A DNA stretch of 64,000 nucleotides from Protopterus annectens (GCF_019279795.1 NC_056730.1:615814595-615878594); one strand, 5' to 3'; shown: positions 38,026 through 50,742, counted from the first letter of the stretch. Notes: generated by a model from the sequence alone, not told the origin. A program made the numbers and translations.

Positions 38026-38414
38026 TTGGTGTGATTTGCATAAACATTCTTTCTTATGCTCTTCCATGTGAGAATTGCTAACTGTAGCTAAGCAATGGGC
38101 ACACCAGCGCACACACGCGCAAATACGGGCAGCTATTTTGGGTATTTAAAAACATTTTATGGTTATGCGTTTTAGATGTGTGATGGGGGTTTACATTATC
38201 AGGCAGTGAGGTGTGGGGTGCAGGGACATTTGAGTGGACTCGCTCTTGTTTATTTACTTTTTTTTAAACACTTGCAGGGGCGTGGACATTTGGACTGCTC
38301 GGCAGTTGGACACGCCCCCTGCTTTCTTACATGGTCCGTGTAGGACGTACGGTTGGGTCAGCATGCCCTCATGCATATTCATGGCACGCTGACGTCATAC
38401 TGTTCAACTGCTGC

Positions 38415-38464
38415 TTCCGAGTAAGACATTAAGTCTTACATGGAGGATTTGTGAATCCGAGGGA
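38415..38464 (-). repeat. Harbinger terminal sequence (right end of third element)
   Basis: Minus-strand CGGATTCACAAATCCTCCAT, followed inward by AAGACTTAATGTCTTAC (a small palindrome) and a GCATGC-rich segment. It parallels the end at 49543 (CAGATTCACTAATCTTCCAT). It lies 1.2 kb upstream of the minus-strand Myb gene. Confidence 0.75.
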
Positions 38465-38465
38465 A

Positions 38466-41350
38466 TGTGATTTATAATTTAGGGAAAGATACGTGTTCAG
38501 TAATAATTATTTTGCTTAAGGAAATGATAAAAAGTTTTGGATATTACTTCTGTCATAAGGGACAGAAATAGCATTCTTGATATAAGATGGAAACAACAGA
38601 TTTTGATAATTGTTGCAATTTATAAATAAGTGACAGAGAGAGAATACGTTTAAGAATTTAATTCAGTATGTCACCATAAATATGGAGATAATTGTGATAA
38701 GTAAGTTTAATTTTAATTTTAGACATCAGAGAAAGACAGACTATGATGCTGAAAAGTACTAGATATTATAAAATGTGGGCAACTGAGAATTTGGGATAAA
38801 AGAACATGGACATATAGCAGAGGAGAATACAAAATGGAAATAGATAATTTTCTGTTTTCATCAGGATTGTCAATATTAGGAAAAGGTGTTTTGTCAACAG
38901 TTTTTCTGATCATAGGGCCATTTGGATTTGATTAAAAGGAAACCATGATTATTTAAAAATAGGGAAAGAGATTAAAAGAATAAACTGAACTAAATGGGAA
39001 GAGGTCAGAAAAGATAATACATTAGAAATATGGAAAGATCATGCAGAGATGAGAGCTTTTCATAATTATTGGCAAGAATGGTGGTTGTATTTTAAACAAA
39101 AGTATAACTAATGTGAACAGGAAAAAGAAAAGGAAGAAAAAAGTAAGTATTGAAAATTAAGTAATGAAACGTTTGATAGTCTAGAAAAAAATGAAGACTT
39201 TTTTATTAAAGACAGGAAATTCATAATTTGAATAAAACCAAGATAAAACATTTATTGTATAAGCAATGGTATTTTTTTTGCATGGGAAAAAGAAGAAATT
39301 ACACCTTATTTGAGTAAGATCATTAAAGAGAACAATAGTATAATGAGACAAATGAAGGATAAAGATGGTGTAGTATAGTAGAAAACTATAAAAAAGATTT
39401 ATTTAAAGGACAAAGTATACAAAATCATAAAGAACGGAAAGTAGATTCTTCTTTAGTTCAAGATAGTAAGGCAATGGAAAAGAATATTGTGATGAAAAAG
39501 CTAGAAAATGCATTAAAGGTAATTAATTTGGAATCAGCAGTTGCTGTAGATGGAAGAGAATGCAGGATGCATAAAAATATGACAAGATCACAAAAAATAT
39601 ATTTTAATGTTAAATGAATTGTTAAACATGGAATTTTGATATAAAGAGTTATGTAGTGGAGAGATTACATTTTTATGGAAAAAAGTTGTAAAGAAGAAAT
39701 CCAGAATTGGAGACTGATAGTTTTGAATAATACAGTTTATAAAATATTTATGAAGATTCTACAGAGAAGAATGGAAAGTAAAATAAAGTTATAATAGAAG
39801 TATATATGCTGTAAATGGAAAAAGAATTCAAGAGTTGCTCTTAATTATTCTTGAATTAGTAAATAAATAAAATTGAATTAGTAATAAATCAAGTTAAAAT
39901 TATGGCAGGTGATATAAGTAAAACATTCAGTTCTATTCAACATAATGTGTTATGGGAGATACTGACAGCATATAATATAAGTAACAACATTAGAAGGGTA
40001 TGTATGACAGTATATAAATTCAATATACTAAGGACTTTGTTTAATGGCTGGTTAACCAAACAGTGCTTTAAAGAGGTATAAGACAAGGGTATCCCCTGAG
40101 TAGTATAATACTTTATTTAGTAATGAATGTGGTATCTACATATATAAATAGAAAAACAGAAATGATGAGTTATATATCTAATGAAAGGATAGTTTTGCCA
40201 ATTATGTTATCTTATTCAGATGATATAATTATTGCAAAAATAGGTTAGGAATGAATAAAAATCAAGTTTTTTATAGGATTATTTTAATGTAATAGGCTTA
40301 CATATAAATAAAAGAAAAATGCCAAGGATTAGGTTTTGATTGCATTTACTTTGAACATGAATGTACTTGGTATATATTTTGGAAAACAGGAAAATACACA
40401 ACAATTATGGAAAGAGAAAACATAAACTATGAAAGATATGTACATGTCTTAGAAGACATTTAGATTGTCTTTAAAAAGAAGATTTATTTGATTATTTTCT
40501 TTAGGAAGAATGTCATATTTAACAAGTGTTTTTAGAATGCCTGTTTTGTTTGAAAAGAACATTTACAATATTGTCTTTTCCTTTATTTGGGGCTTTAGAT
40601 TAATCTAGTAACGAGAGGTTTATTATATGTTAATAGAGAAGAATGGGGTTTACAACTGATTAATGCTATAGTTTATGCAGCATTGTTACATTTATATAAA
40701 ATATTACAATGTATAAAGCACAATGATAACTCATTATTAACACAAATAATGAAGTTTAAATATAAAGAGGAATGGTTGTGTATTTTGGATAATATAAAAA
40801 AGAGACAATGCTCAAATTATGAAATAAATAATTACCAAGAGAAATTTTTATCATGAAGAATACAATTTGATAAAATAGAAGATGATAGAAGTAAATGGTT
40901 TAACAATGCAATGAGCAGATATTTTGTGTATACCCATGGAAGGAGCTGTCAAGATTCAAAATTACTAGAATGGGAAAGTGTAAAGAAATGGTTGAATGCC
41001 AGGATTGTTATGTAGACTTAGTATACAAAAGCTTTCAATAGAAGCAAGTATGCTGTATAAGATGAAGAAAAACAGGATATGTAGGTATTCTAAAGAATTT
41101 GAGACTAGAAACTGTGTTTTTTTACGCTGTTTCTGAAGTAAAACATTATGGAAGAAGGCTGTTGAGCTGAGGTATTTAGAAGAAATTTTCAATGCAAATT
41201 AATTAAATATGGATATGATTGAGTGTGGTTATTATAAAGGAAAATGCAGAAATTATATAACAAAAATTGATAAAAATTCTTTGTATAAGATGGTTGATTT
41301 GGAATCAAAGAGTAAAGGAAATTTTGTTTAATGAAAAATGGGATTTAGCT
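38466..41350 (+). mobile_element. Tx1/L1-like LINE relic
   Basis: No open frame longer than about 80 codons, but three-frame reading shows the order of an L1-type ORF2. An endonuclease end FSDHRAIWI lies near 38903-38930. RT follows, with KKLENALKVINLES and VDG near 39500, YKIFMKILQRRM near 39740, SKTFSSIQHNVLWEIL near 39920, GIP near 40090, LSYSDDIII with the catalytic pair at 40219-40224, and the C-terminal RGLLYVNREEWGLQLINA near 40610. It is strikingly AT-rich, unlike the CR1 and L2 copies. It starts just outside the Harbinger terminus at 38464. Confidence 0.75.
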
Positions 41351-41514
41351 ATGTATATAGTTAAAAAATAAGATTTTGGCTATGGAAAAATTGAATGGGG
41401 ATGTCATAATTGTAAATGTTCTTTATCAATGAGGTAGTGAAAAAAAGGTTATTTATGCAAATAATGCATCTATTGTAAATATTTATATAAGTTTTTTGCA
41501 AATTGTGTGTTTTT

Positions 41515-41715
41515 ATCAATAAAGGACCTCTACTCTTTGTGGTAGACACTGGTCTTTTACATTCCCCTGAGCTATAATCTGAAGAATGGCATAAGTAGGA
41601 GGGCAGCATCCCTCTTATGTTGCAGTGTCAGTAATCAACCTACCTGGTGTGGGACTAGAGTCCACAGTCTTCTGCACCAAAGGTTGGTGTGCTACCTATT
41701 GTGCCAACTGACACT
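41515..41715 (-). mobile_element. Putative tRNA-derived SINE
   Basis: On the minus strand it begins GTGTCAGTTGGCACAATAGG (A-box-like TGGCACAATAGG). It has GGACTCTAGTCCCACACC about 45 bp later in a B-box-like position, and ends in TTTATTGATAAA. No target duplication was established. Confidence 0.45.
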
Positions 41716-43189
41716 GTAAATCTGTATCTGCCTCTTTAATTTGATTTGTATATGTATTTTTATATGCATTTTATAACATAAATGTACTATAGTCAAGTAG
41801 AATAATTGAGACGTGACTATATATATTCTGTAGAAAACTTTCTGCTTACATGACCAAGACCAAGGACTATTAAAAGGATGCTGCTGTAAACTGATAAGCA
41901 AGAATAATTTCAAGGTAGAAAAGGTGTAGATATTGTTCTGAAGTCTATCTGCCTAATAACAGATGTGCATGAAGGGAAAAACTGACACATGGCAAGATAG
42001 CACTTAAATTATTGACGTGCTATACCATTGGAAGGATTGCCTTGTTTTCTATACTTTTAGGATAAAACAAAAGCTTGCCAAATTAGACCACCAGTAGGTT
42101 ATACCTTTATATGGCAGTATACATTTCTTAATTTTCCTCCAGTGTTATTTAAATGCTCCATATGATCCCTTCCTGCCCCCACATTCTTATCAGCTATAAA
42201 GTTATGTGTGGTTTTCAAATGAATACAATCATGTTTCTGCCTTGTCTACAAACATTAAGTCAAATTTTGTATACATTATAATGATAACAGCCATGCATTT
42301 GTCTATCTTTTAGGAGTCAGCACCATTGCATCTCACTTAAAAAACAAATTGTTTATCTGCCACAGCATGATATACATTGTTGATTTCTAAATTCATCTTT
42401 AACCTATTCTATGCAGAAATAATGCCTCCATTTTAAAATAAAGTAGAAATTAAAATTTATTGATACAGTATCTGTCCAGAAGAAGACAATAGCATGACTT
42501 TTTAAAGACCCATTTTCATCTATATTTTTAAATAATTAACCATTTTTGAAGATTTTAAGACCATCTTATAATCACATGACATTGTGTTATATATCTTGCA
42601 TTTTTCAAATTAAAGAAAGGAACAGTAAGAATATTAGATGTTCCTCAAGTTAATCACTGCTGTAGCAGCCTTAGCTATATGGGGTTATATCTTACCAAGG
42701 ATATAATGATCAGACAGCTTTCAAAACTTCAGGGCACCTTCCATGCACCCAAACTGTCAAGAAGATCAAGCTGAGCTGCCTAAAGACAAGTTTAAGTGTG
42801 AAGCCCTTCAGAACTTTACTGCCACTGAACAGTACACTCCTCTGATGCTTTTGAAGATCAATGGCCTGCTTGTGCTTTTCTTTGCTAGGCAGTAAGTTCC
42901 CTTTAGGGGAACAACTTCCATTTTCTTAAATTTTTGTTAAAGTTTATTTTACTCTTCAGGAAAGTTATTTTAAAACTAGGAGTATGGTTAAACAGACTGT
43001 CTTGAGACTGTAATGCTCTTTTAAAAGGAGAATTAATTTTTTTTCCGTTAGTTTAAAACTAGTGTAACTTAACTGAAAACATATTTTATGTGGAGGAATT
43101 GTGTTTATTTTTCCATTGTGTGGCAGCCATAGTGTTTTAAAATGCTTTTTACTGTGTCTTTTCTCTCAAAATAAGTATTTTTTGTGGAC
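41716..43189. other. No recognisable gene or repeat
   Basis: The most unique-looking stretch in the window. The segment 42640-42900 is less AT-rich (AGCTGCCTAAAGACAAG, CTTTACTGCCACTGAACAG) but has no sustained ORF. It may be ordinary intergenic sequence or an old unrecognised element. Confidence 0.5.
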
Positions 43190-43385
43190 TGGTAACCCGA
43201 TGACAGTATTGTTGATTCACAAGGATATGGGGCTGATCAGCAGTATTCTCTGGAACATAAACTCAAATCTATAGTTAAAAAATGTTTATTTACACCACAC
43301 CATAAAATAAAGTTAAGCACTTTCATCTCTTAAAAATATGATTTGAGACTTCATCAAAGCAATCTAATTGATGCAGGTATCCTTA
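43190..43385 (-). repeat. PLE pLTR, 3' copy
   Basis: Direct counterpart of 49188-49390. Shared words are CACACCATAAAATAAAGTTA and ATGATTTGAGACTTCATCA. It contains the hammerhead-like motif at 43313-43365. Confidence 0.85.
43313..43365 (-). ncRNA. Hammerhead ribozyme-like motif (PLE 1, 3' pLTR)
   Basis: Minus strand: TTGATGA (CUGAUGA with C to U), stem II AGTCTC/GAGAT around an A/T-rich loop, then GAAA and GTGCTTAAC. The conserved GAAA is intact and the first core nucleotide is mutated. Confidence 0.65.
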
Positions 43386-43640
43386 AATATATATATGACC
43401 TAACTAACAATTAATAACCAAATAAATTCTTCATGATTCCCTTAAAGGGATACCACCCCATAAAAACAACCATATGCCCGATTCTTTTAAAAATGTATAA
43501 TACTATCAAGTGTAAATGTTAAAAAAATAAATGTTAGAAAATGTGCATGCATTTATGTTATGCACTTCATTAAAAATTAATGATCATTCTCTTATTCAAC
43601 TTAGGTTAATAAACAAACAATTAATTAGCTGGAAATAGAA
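43386..43640. other. PLE 3' UTR remnant between pLTR and CR1
   Basis: AT-rich, no coding sequence. Presumably PLE sequence downstream of GIY-YIG, cut off by the CR1 insertion. Confidence 0.4.
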
Positions 43641-46106
43641 CCAAATGTATATAGGTTCATAGGTGTTTACTAGGCTAATGACCACAAGGGCCTTTTTAAG
43701 TCTAGCCATGCATCTGAAATCTATGATGAGTTCTGATACCCTTGATAAGTGCAAGCATGATCCTGGGAGATGAACCATTTACTAGTTACCTGTTTGCATC
43801 AGAGACATAGGTGCCAAATAAGGGCTGAATTTCTGGTTTCCCATCCAATTGTCCAAGTTGCACTTGAATTGGACTAGGGAGGAACTCTGCTTTACATGGA
43901 TGAAGAGCATGTTCCATAGACAGGGTAGTCTCTGGGATACATAACTATCTCCCCAGTGGGTCCTATTTATATCACAAGCAAGGTTTAAGTATTTAGAATG
44001 GGTAATTTTGGAAATGCTTGTTTTGTGGATATGCAGGAGGTCCATCAGAGTGGGGTCTGACAATGCCCTGTACACCAGGCATAGCTCTCCCCTCAAACAC
44101 CTGTAGGAGACAGAATACAGGGATAGGGCCTTGAGGTGGTCTGCGTAGGATATATTACTTATGCCCTGTATTCTTTTAGTGAGGAATCTTTGTGGACATT
44201 CCATTTGTTGGATATGCCTGGTTAGGTACATACCAAAGGGGGCATTTTACTCAATGATAGGTCTGATGAATGCCAAATACAATGGGACAATGACTTCCTT
44301 GGACTTAGATGCCATACCTTTGTTTATAAGTTGTGCAACATAGAATCATTTCCTCACCATTGTAGACATGTGATGATCAAAGGCTAGATTACTAGCCTTA
44401 TTACTTATTTCTATTATGTGTGTCCCTACGTCCCTGACTACTGGGTCAATTCTATAGGGTGTGTTGTCAATATAATAGTTACCAGGGATGGATGACTTCC
44501 CAAAGGATACTATTATGCATTTCTTGCATTTAGTTTTAGTCCATGACTTTGACACCAGTTGTTTGTCTGTGTCAGCCCCTCCTGGAGAACATTTGTGTCA
44601 GTGTGAGATTCAGTTTCTGCAAATTTAGTCACCCAGAGACCACTGACATTGGCCTTAACATCTGAGAAGTAAATGCCAAAAAGGAGTGGTCCAAGGACTG
44701 ATCCCTGAGGGATTCCACTTGATTGGCCTCTTTGTAGATGTGGACTCCCAGTTTTAACTTCCTGGGTCCTGTCTGTGAGCCAGTTGGCCATCCACCGGGT
44801 GACATATGGGTTTGTACCGAACCTCCTGAGTTTGTCAACAATGCCCAATTGGGTTAGTTTGTCAAATATCTTGTCCAGGTCAAGGTAGGCAGTGTGAACG
44901 ATTTTGCCCTCATCCATTGCCTTGGTGATCTTCTCAAAAAAGTCCACCAGGTTGAATAGGCATACTCTGCCCTTTATGAAACCAAACTGGGTTGGATCCA
45001 GTGTCTGGAGGTTTACTATATCTCTATTGATCATCTCCATGATAATTCTTTCCACGGCTTTACATATAAGACTAGTAAGACTTATGCGTCTGTAGATGTC
45101 CCACCTTTGTGCAGAGGGACGACTGTTGCCTTTCTCCATTCATGAGGCATGAAGCCTGTTTGGAGGCTACAGTTAAATAGTTATTCCAGGGTGCCTGATA
45201 GGTCATGTTTCATGCTATTAAGAAGACATCCTGGGATATTGTCTGGGGCCATTGATGCAGTGTTCTTGGTCTTAGAGAGAGCATTAAGGACATCTTCCCT
45301 AGTGGTAGTAAGGGGAGTTATATTCAATGATATTTCCTGAGGGAAGGTTGAGGGGGAGAACAGAGTAAATTTGGAGCTGAATTTATCAGCCAGGGGGTTT
45401 GCTATATCTTCTGGCTCAGTATAGGTGGCTCCATTTACAATAAGCTCTGCACACAACTGTGTATTGCCTTTGAATGTGCCTACATAGCTAAAGAATGCGT
45501 TGTGGTTGCCCTTGCCCTGAGAGGCCAAACGTAGTTCAAATTTGGCTTTGGTAGACTTTATTTGTCCTCTGAGTTGTTTGTTTAGTTTTTGCCATAATTT
45601 TTTCCTCATGTTATACAGCCAATTGATGTTGTGATTCCACCAGGGTGGCTTGTTTTTTGAGTTAGTTCTGTGATTCTTCCTGGTGGGTACAGCTGCCTTT
45701 ATGCAGCTATTAACATGCTTGTACCAGGTGTCTGTGAACAGTTCTGCATAGGCAGAAGTGTTCTTGGGATTTATAGAGTCTTGAAATTTTGCCAAGTTCT
45801 CACTTAATATTAAGAGGTTAGCCTTAGAATAGTTCCTGAATATTCCCAGTTTAACCGGGGGTCCAGGTTTTATTTTTACTTCAAAGGAGACCATTTTGTG
45901 GTCTGACCTTACCAGGGAAGGCATTACTGTATGGGGTGTGCAGCATTCTCCCATATTATTGAGAACCAGATCCAGTATGGTTGTACCCCGGTTGGTGTAT
46001 TGATATCTGGTCCAGGGAGTTTGTGTTTGCAAAACATGGGAATCTCTTGCATGTATGTTTGACGTCGTATAGGATTCCCAGTTAATTCTGGGTTCAAAAT
46101 CCACCC
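43641..46106 (-). mobile_element. CR1-type LINE, 5'-truncated, inserted in PLE 1
   Basis: The 3' tail GGTTCATAGG at about 43648 is shared with the CR1 at 57018. Coding matches run from the GDFN region of EN (residual DFEPRINWE at 46100; PSLVRSDHK later) through RT (TAYLDLDKIFD, GIPQGSVLGPLLFGIYFS) to the C-terminal CNLDNWMG. The RT active site is destroyed: after VTKFA the next residues are ETES instead of DD. Frame changes lie near 45180, 44510 and 44230. The 5' end truncates inside EN, as is common for CR1. Confidence 0.88.
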
Positions 46107-46394
46107 ATTTGATAATTAAATAAATATATACTATCCTTATAACTTATTAGCTCATAATTTAAGCACAAGTTGAACAGAAATGTGTTCATTTAATCCAGAA
46201 GGAGAACTTGCATTTAATTTTAGTTTCCAAAAAGGCACCCTGAATTCTAGGCTATTCCCCCAATCACCTCATCTTGGGTCCTTAACTACCTTATGCAATA
46301 TAGCAAATCTAAACCCATTTAACCCTGAACAACTTACAGAGTTTTTATACACTGTACTATTTATATTTTTAGTAGAGATGCCATAATTGTGCTT

Positions 46395-48340
46395 GTATAT
46401 TCTTTTTTAAGAGTTTGTTTGGTTTTACCTATATAAAAGGAGGAACACTTGGAGCATTTGGCAAGATATACCACTCCAGTTGTCAAACAGTTCCCTTTCT
46501 GAAAATTTAAATTATATTAATTAATAATAAGTTGATCTGTTTGTAAAATGTATGGGTATTGTTTATAGTGCTCACATTTCACAGTACTACCCTTTAAAGC
46601 TTCATTATTCCCATAGTCTTCTCTTTAAAAATGCACTTTTGAGTTTTTAAAGTTTTAATTAGAAATCTTGGCTGATTACCTACTGCTGAACAAAAACAAT
46701 CAATGAATTTATTCAAGTATTGCCCAGTTCTTCTTAACAATAGATCTAACTTCCTGATATTCATTAATGTTTTCAAATATCATAGCTGTTTCAAATTCAA
46801 TGCAATCAGATACAATCACCCTTGCTTTGTATTACAGACTCTCCAAAACCATCTCGTAAAAGTGGTTTATATTTGGTTTCTCTTATTTTTTCTATTTCTT
46901 CTGTGATATTTTCCACTATGTTCTTAGGGTAACCTGTATCATAAAACATAGTTTTTTAGCTTGGCTATTTCTTAAAGGAATGTTTCAGTATCTGAAATCT
47001 TTCTAGCTAATCTAATTGACTGACCCTTTACCAAACTTCTCTTTTGTGCTAAGGGATGTAAACTGGAGAAATGCAGGTATGTGTTACTGAAGGTGAGCTT
47101 CATGTAAATTGTTAACCTAAAACCCATTTCAGTCTTCATAATTGTAGAGTCTAATTACTCTCTCCTTATAGTAACTAAAATTGAAGTGTAAACGAATTGG
47201 TAGTACTGTGCAAAAAAATCAATAAACTCCTTTACTAACCCTTCACAGATATTCCATAAAATAAACATATCATCTAAAAAACACACATATACCTTGCAAT
47301 ACTTAAAAATTCACTTTTAAATACATGCTTTGCTTCTTATGTGTAAAAAAAACAAATTAGCATAAACTGAGGTGCACGCTGCGCTCATAGCAACTCCTGA
47401 AATTTGTTTGAAGAACTCCCATTCAAAAAATATAATTGTTTTCTAAAACCAATAACAAACACTACTCAATCAATTTAATCTCATTTGTATCTAAAAATGT
47501 CATCATCAATAAACCTTTATTAATTGGTATACAAAAAAACAGATCTATAATGTCAACTGTTAGGAACCCAACTCCTATATCCATGTCTTGTTCCCCCCAA
47601 AAATCCAAGACATATTTTAACAAATGACTTCCTTTAGAAAACGTTGGCTTTAGTCTATCAAGCCATGACTCCTGTGATATGGGTTTTGGACCTTTTGTGC
47701 TGCTACAATGGGCCTAAAGGGTGGTTCCAAAATAGCCTTATATACTTTTGGTATTCCAGATATAGTAAGGATAAAAGGACTGGGCCTCTTTAAAAATTTG
47801 TGTAACTTGGGGGTAATCCTTTCCTCCAGTTTTAAATATTTCAGTTGGGGGTCTATCCTCCTGTACGTCATATTAATTTGGTTCCCTGAAACAGATTTAT
47901 AAATTTCACCATCTTCTAATAAGCTCATTAGTCGAGAATAAGAAAGAGAATCAAATATTACCATACCCCTTCCCTTATCAGGTTCATTAAGCAAATGGAC
48001 TTGTCTTGGGTAATATCTCTCAACTTGCCTTTCATTATTAATCAAATTATGATAAAACAATTCTTCTTTTCCAACTTATTCAAATCATTGATACAAGCAT
48101 CTTTGAAAATCTGAATTGTAGGATGAAGTCTAGGATTAAAAAGAATTTGTTTTCACCATCCCCCTAAACCAGGGGTTTGGGGTTCTTGACATTTTTTGGT
48201 TTCATTATTATAAAGAACATTTAAATTTACTTTCCTTGTAAATAATTTCAATTCTATCAAGATGTCAGCTGTGTTCAAATGTGTACAAAGAATACCTTTG
48301 AAACCTTTTTCAAAAAGAGAAAAGTGGTCTAACATTTGTT
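46395..48340 (-). pseudogene. Penelope-type reverse transcriptase with GIY-YIG endonuclease
   Basis: RT with a C-terminal GIY-YIG nuclease that primes on nicked DNA. The best open part, 48060-47650, has LNEPDKGRGMVIFDS and ISGIPKVYKAILEPPFRPIV (PLE finger motifs). Further on in shifted frames come FLTVDIIDLFF near 47560 (first catalytic Asp), FKQISGVAMSA near 47400, and YVCFLDDMFILW with the Asp pair at 47269-47274. The GIY-YIG core lies at about 46505-46411: GVVYLAKCSKCSSFYIGKTK. Several frameshifts make it a pseudogene although all catalytic signatures are still legible. The minus-strand ORF 48993-48634 upstream (119 codons, Ser/Asn-rich) may be an N-terminal extension; its function is unknown. 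Confidence 0.87.
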
Positions 48341-48633
48341 GAATATTTTAACAAAGTATTCTTATATAACTCAGCATACTAAAAATAAATAGGTCACTTT
48401 TAATATTGTTATCCGGTTGCTCAATGTCCACACTAATATCTTTAATTATCCTTTGGTTCCTTCTAATCAACAATTTCATCATTTCAACCCCCCATTTTTC
48501 AAATAACTTAAAAAAATCTAGTTAAAAAGGACATTCTGGGCTCATTCCATTCAGAAATGTACCAATATGTAGTCCTTGAGGAACGATATGCTGATTAATG
48601 CATTGGTTTAAGTAAGACACCTCAGTATATAAA

Positions 48634-48993
48634 CTACTTATTTTTACAGCTTATTTTACAATAAATAAATGGATTCTTCAAAGACAAGTAGACACTATTA
48701 TTGGAATTGTCCCCCAAATTAATATTAATATTGTCATTAGTCTGGGTGCCACCAAAACAAGATGAAAAAAATTTGTGCAACCATGATGCCAAAAAATTAG
48801 GGTCACCGCTATTGTCAGTTCCTCTAATTGTATAGTCGGTAGGTCTAGAAGCAGAACCAGAATGAATAAAGTTAGAAACAGTACTTGTCTGGTCTTGTGA
48901 CTGACTGCCATCCATATCTACTCTGAAGATTCTATGGTTAATATTTTCATCCACATGTCTAGTAACAGTAGCCTTACTGTTAACAATTCTCAT
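48634..48993 (-). CDS. Short ORF upstream of PLE RT, unknown function
   Basis: 119 codons, rich in Ser, Asn and Thr (FIHSGSASRPTDYTIRGTDN). It lies between the 5' pLTR and the RT frame of PLE 1. I do not recognise the family. It could be an N-terminal part of the PLE polyprotein, or chance. Confidence 0.4.
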   Translation of the reverse strand: MRIVNSKATVTRHVDENINHRIFRVDMDGSQSQDQTSTVSNFIHSGSASRPTDYTIRGTDNSGDPNFLASWLHKFFSSCFGGTQTNDNININLGDNSNNSVYLSLKNPFIYCKISCKNK

Positions 48994-49187
48994 TCCATTT
49001 TTTTATTCTGTTAGGACCCAAACCCATTTGTTGTCCTTTTAATTAGTCCTGCTGGTGCTGTTTATGTGAGCCAGGTCCACAATCCAAATACAAAGCCACA
49101 CTGCAACCAGACTGATCCATCTTAGGAACCATCATCGCAAGTTAAACACTCAAACACACAAAATGCAAAAAAACATCACTCAATAGA

Positions 49188-49390
49188 CTAGTAAACCAAT
49201 GACAGTACCATGGATTCACAATGATGTGTGGCTGCTCAGAAGCATTTGCTGGATTATACACTCAAAAAATCAAAAAAAAATGGAAGTGGTTAAAAATTGT
49301 TATTTACAGCACACCATAAAATAAAGTTAAGCACTTATGTCTCTAACAATTATGATTTGAGACTTCATCAGAACAATTTAATTGATGCAA
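49188..49390 (-). repeat. PLE pLTR, 5' copy
   Basis: Direct counterpart of 43190-43385 and upstream of the PLE ORFs in the minus orientation. It contains the hammerhead-like motif at 49326-49376. Confidence 0.85.
49326..49376 (-). ncRNA. Hammerhead ribozyme-like motif (PLE 1, 5' pLTR)
   Basis: Minus strand: intact CTGATGA, then stem II GTCTC/GAGAC (five pairs), then ATAA in place of GAAA, then GTGCTTAAC. The core is complementary in damage to the other pLTR copy: together the two define a full CUGAUGA...GAAA ancestor. Confidence 0.7.
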
Positions 49391-49542
49391 TCCAAATGGA
49401 GAGTTGATAAGTCAGCAAGCAAAGGAGAGTGATATTGCTGAAACTAAATTCATCCTCAAGTCTTGGTAAGTACCTTCACGAGGTGGACCCTGTTTTTCAC
49501 AAAATCTCATCAAGAAGACACTGATATATAGACTCTCCCCCA

Positions 49543-49600
49543 GATTCACTAATCTTCCATGCAGGATTAGCTTAGTCCTGCATGGAAGCGACCATTTAGG
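49543..49600 (+). repeat. Harbinger terminal sequence (left end of fourth element)
   Basis: CCCCCAGATTCACTAATCTT, followed by an inner palindrome around GGATTAGCTTAGTCC. It parallels the inverted end at 38464. It opens the element whose Myb gene starts at 51284. Confidence 0.72.
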
Positions 49601-49972
49601 AGCAGCATGGCAGCGTCCCATGCATATTAATGAAGGCACTCTGCCTGAGCTCATAAACAGACACAGAGCATGGATGAGTGCAGGGGGCATGTCTGAGAGC
49701 AGAGCTCTCACAATATACATGCTCCTGCAATCAAGAACTGCAGTTTAGCCATAATGAGTAAGACCACTCATAGGGGGTTGCATACCCCCAGCAACCCCCC
49801 AAAGTTTATAAGAGCAATAGTTAAAATATAATAATATAAACAAGTTAATTTTTTTTATCAAACAGATAAAATGTAACCGTAGGTGCGCAGGTTTGCCCAC
49901 TGCTTAGCTATGTATACTGCAGCTTAAATGGCACAAGAAGATAAATATCAAGATATATTCAAACAAAGCAGT

Positions 49973-50036
49973 ACTGCAATAGTGCAGTAGTCAGAGCTTT
50001 CACCTTATGAGCAGTCATTCCTGGTTCGAGTCGCAC
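49973..50036 (+). repeat. tRNA-like module d
   Basis: TAGTCAGAGC (A-box-like) and CTGGTTCGAGTCGCACTC (good B-box). It faces module e about 0.7 kb away, mirroring the b/c pair of the third element. Confidence 0.6.
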
Positions 50037-50094
50037 TCAATTATATTCCATTTTCCACGTCAAATCACTTTATGAACAATATTTTTGTTGCATA

Positions 50095-50265
50095 ACATAC
50101 TAAATAATATATATTTGTGAACTGGAGTACTGCATTAAATGCAGATGTGAGGTGTTATTGTAATAATGTTGTAAAATCCATAGATAAACATAAGTGCCCC
50201 ATACAGTATATGTACATATTAATCAGGGATACAAATCGAAGGTATAATGTGTAATCACTGATAAA
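50095..50265. repeat. Direct repeat in Harbinger subterminal region, copy 1
   Basis: Matches 50830-51010 at an offset of about 735 with several differences. Key words: TGTGAACTGGAGTACT, CAGATGTGAGGTGT, CATACAGTATATGTACA. Confidence 0.85.
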
Positions 50266-50329
50266 TCCATAGAGTGTTCAAATCCACCACCTTCCCAAGA
50301 ACCATTTTACATGTCTGCCTAAATTAGTG

Positions 50330-50620
50330 TGGGGGTAAGCGGGAGTAAGCGCTATTAAGTAGTAGTAAGTGGAAGTAAGCAGATTTAAGCAGTAGTAAGT
50401 GGGTTTAAGCCCATTTGCATGGGGGTAAGCAATGTGCACACAGGTTAAGCAATATTGAAGCTATCTCTCTGTAAGCATATTTAACTGGAGGTTAGCATTG
50501 CTTACCTTCACACAAATCCACTTACAATTGCTTAAAAGTCTTTGTAAGCATATTTAACTGGAAGTTAGCATTGCTTACCTTCGCTCAAACTCGCTTACAA
50601 TTGCTTAAAAGTGCCTTAAT
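50330..50620. repeat. GTAAGC/GCTTAC subterminal array
   Basis: More than a dozen TAAGC/GCTTA words in both orientations, plus an internal repeat of TATTTAACTGGARGTTAGCA. A further cluster lies at 51050-51180. Confidence 0.75.
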
Positions 50621-50679
50621 CACTCTTTATGCAACAGTGGCTGTTCTACCCAGCAACAAAATAAAAACCCCTTACAGGT

Positions 50680-50742
50680 CTTGAAGTGAGGACCCTATAC
50701 ACTATAGTCACAGTAGTTAACCAGTAAGCCATCACAGCAGTA
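50680..50742 (-). repeat. tRNA-like module e
   Basis: Minus strand: TGATGGCTTACTGGTTAAC (A-box-like) and a weak B-box (CACTTCAAGACC). The tail CCTGTAAGGGGTTTTTATTT parallels module a. Confidence 0.5.

Larger units (their letters stand above)
43190..49390 (-). mobile_element. Penelope-like element with direct pLTRs, interrupted by CR1
   Basis: Related ~195 bp pLTRs at 43190-43385 and 49188-49390 lie in the same orientation. Minus-strand order: pLTR, short N-terminal ORF, RT, GIY-YIG, then a CR1 insertion, then pLTR. This is the usual PLE plan. Both pLTRs carry hammerhead-like motifs. The pLTRs differ at many positions, so the insertion is old. Confidence 0.85.
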
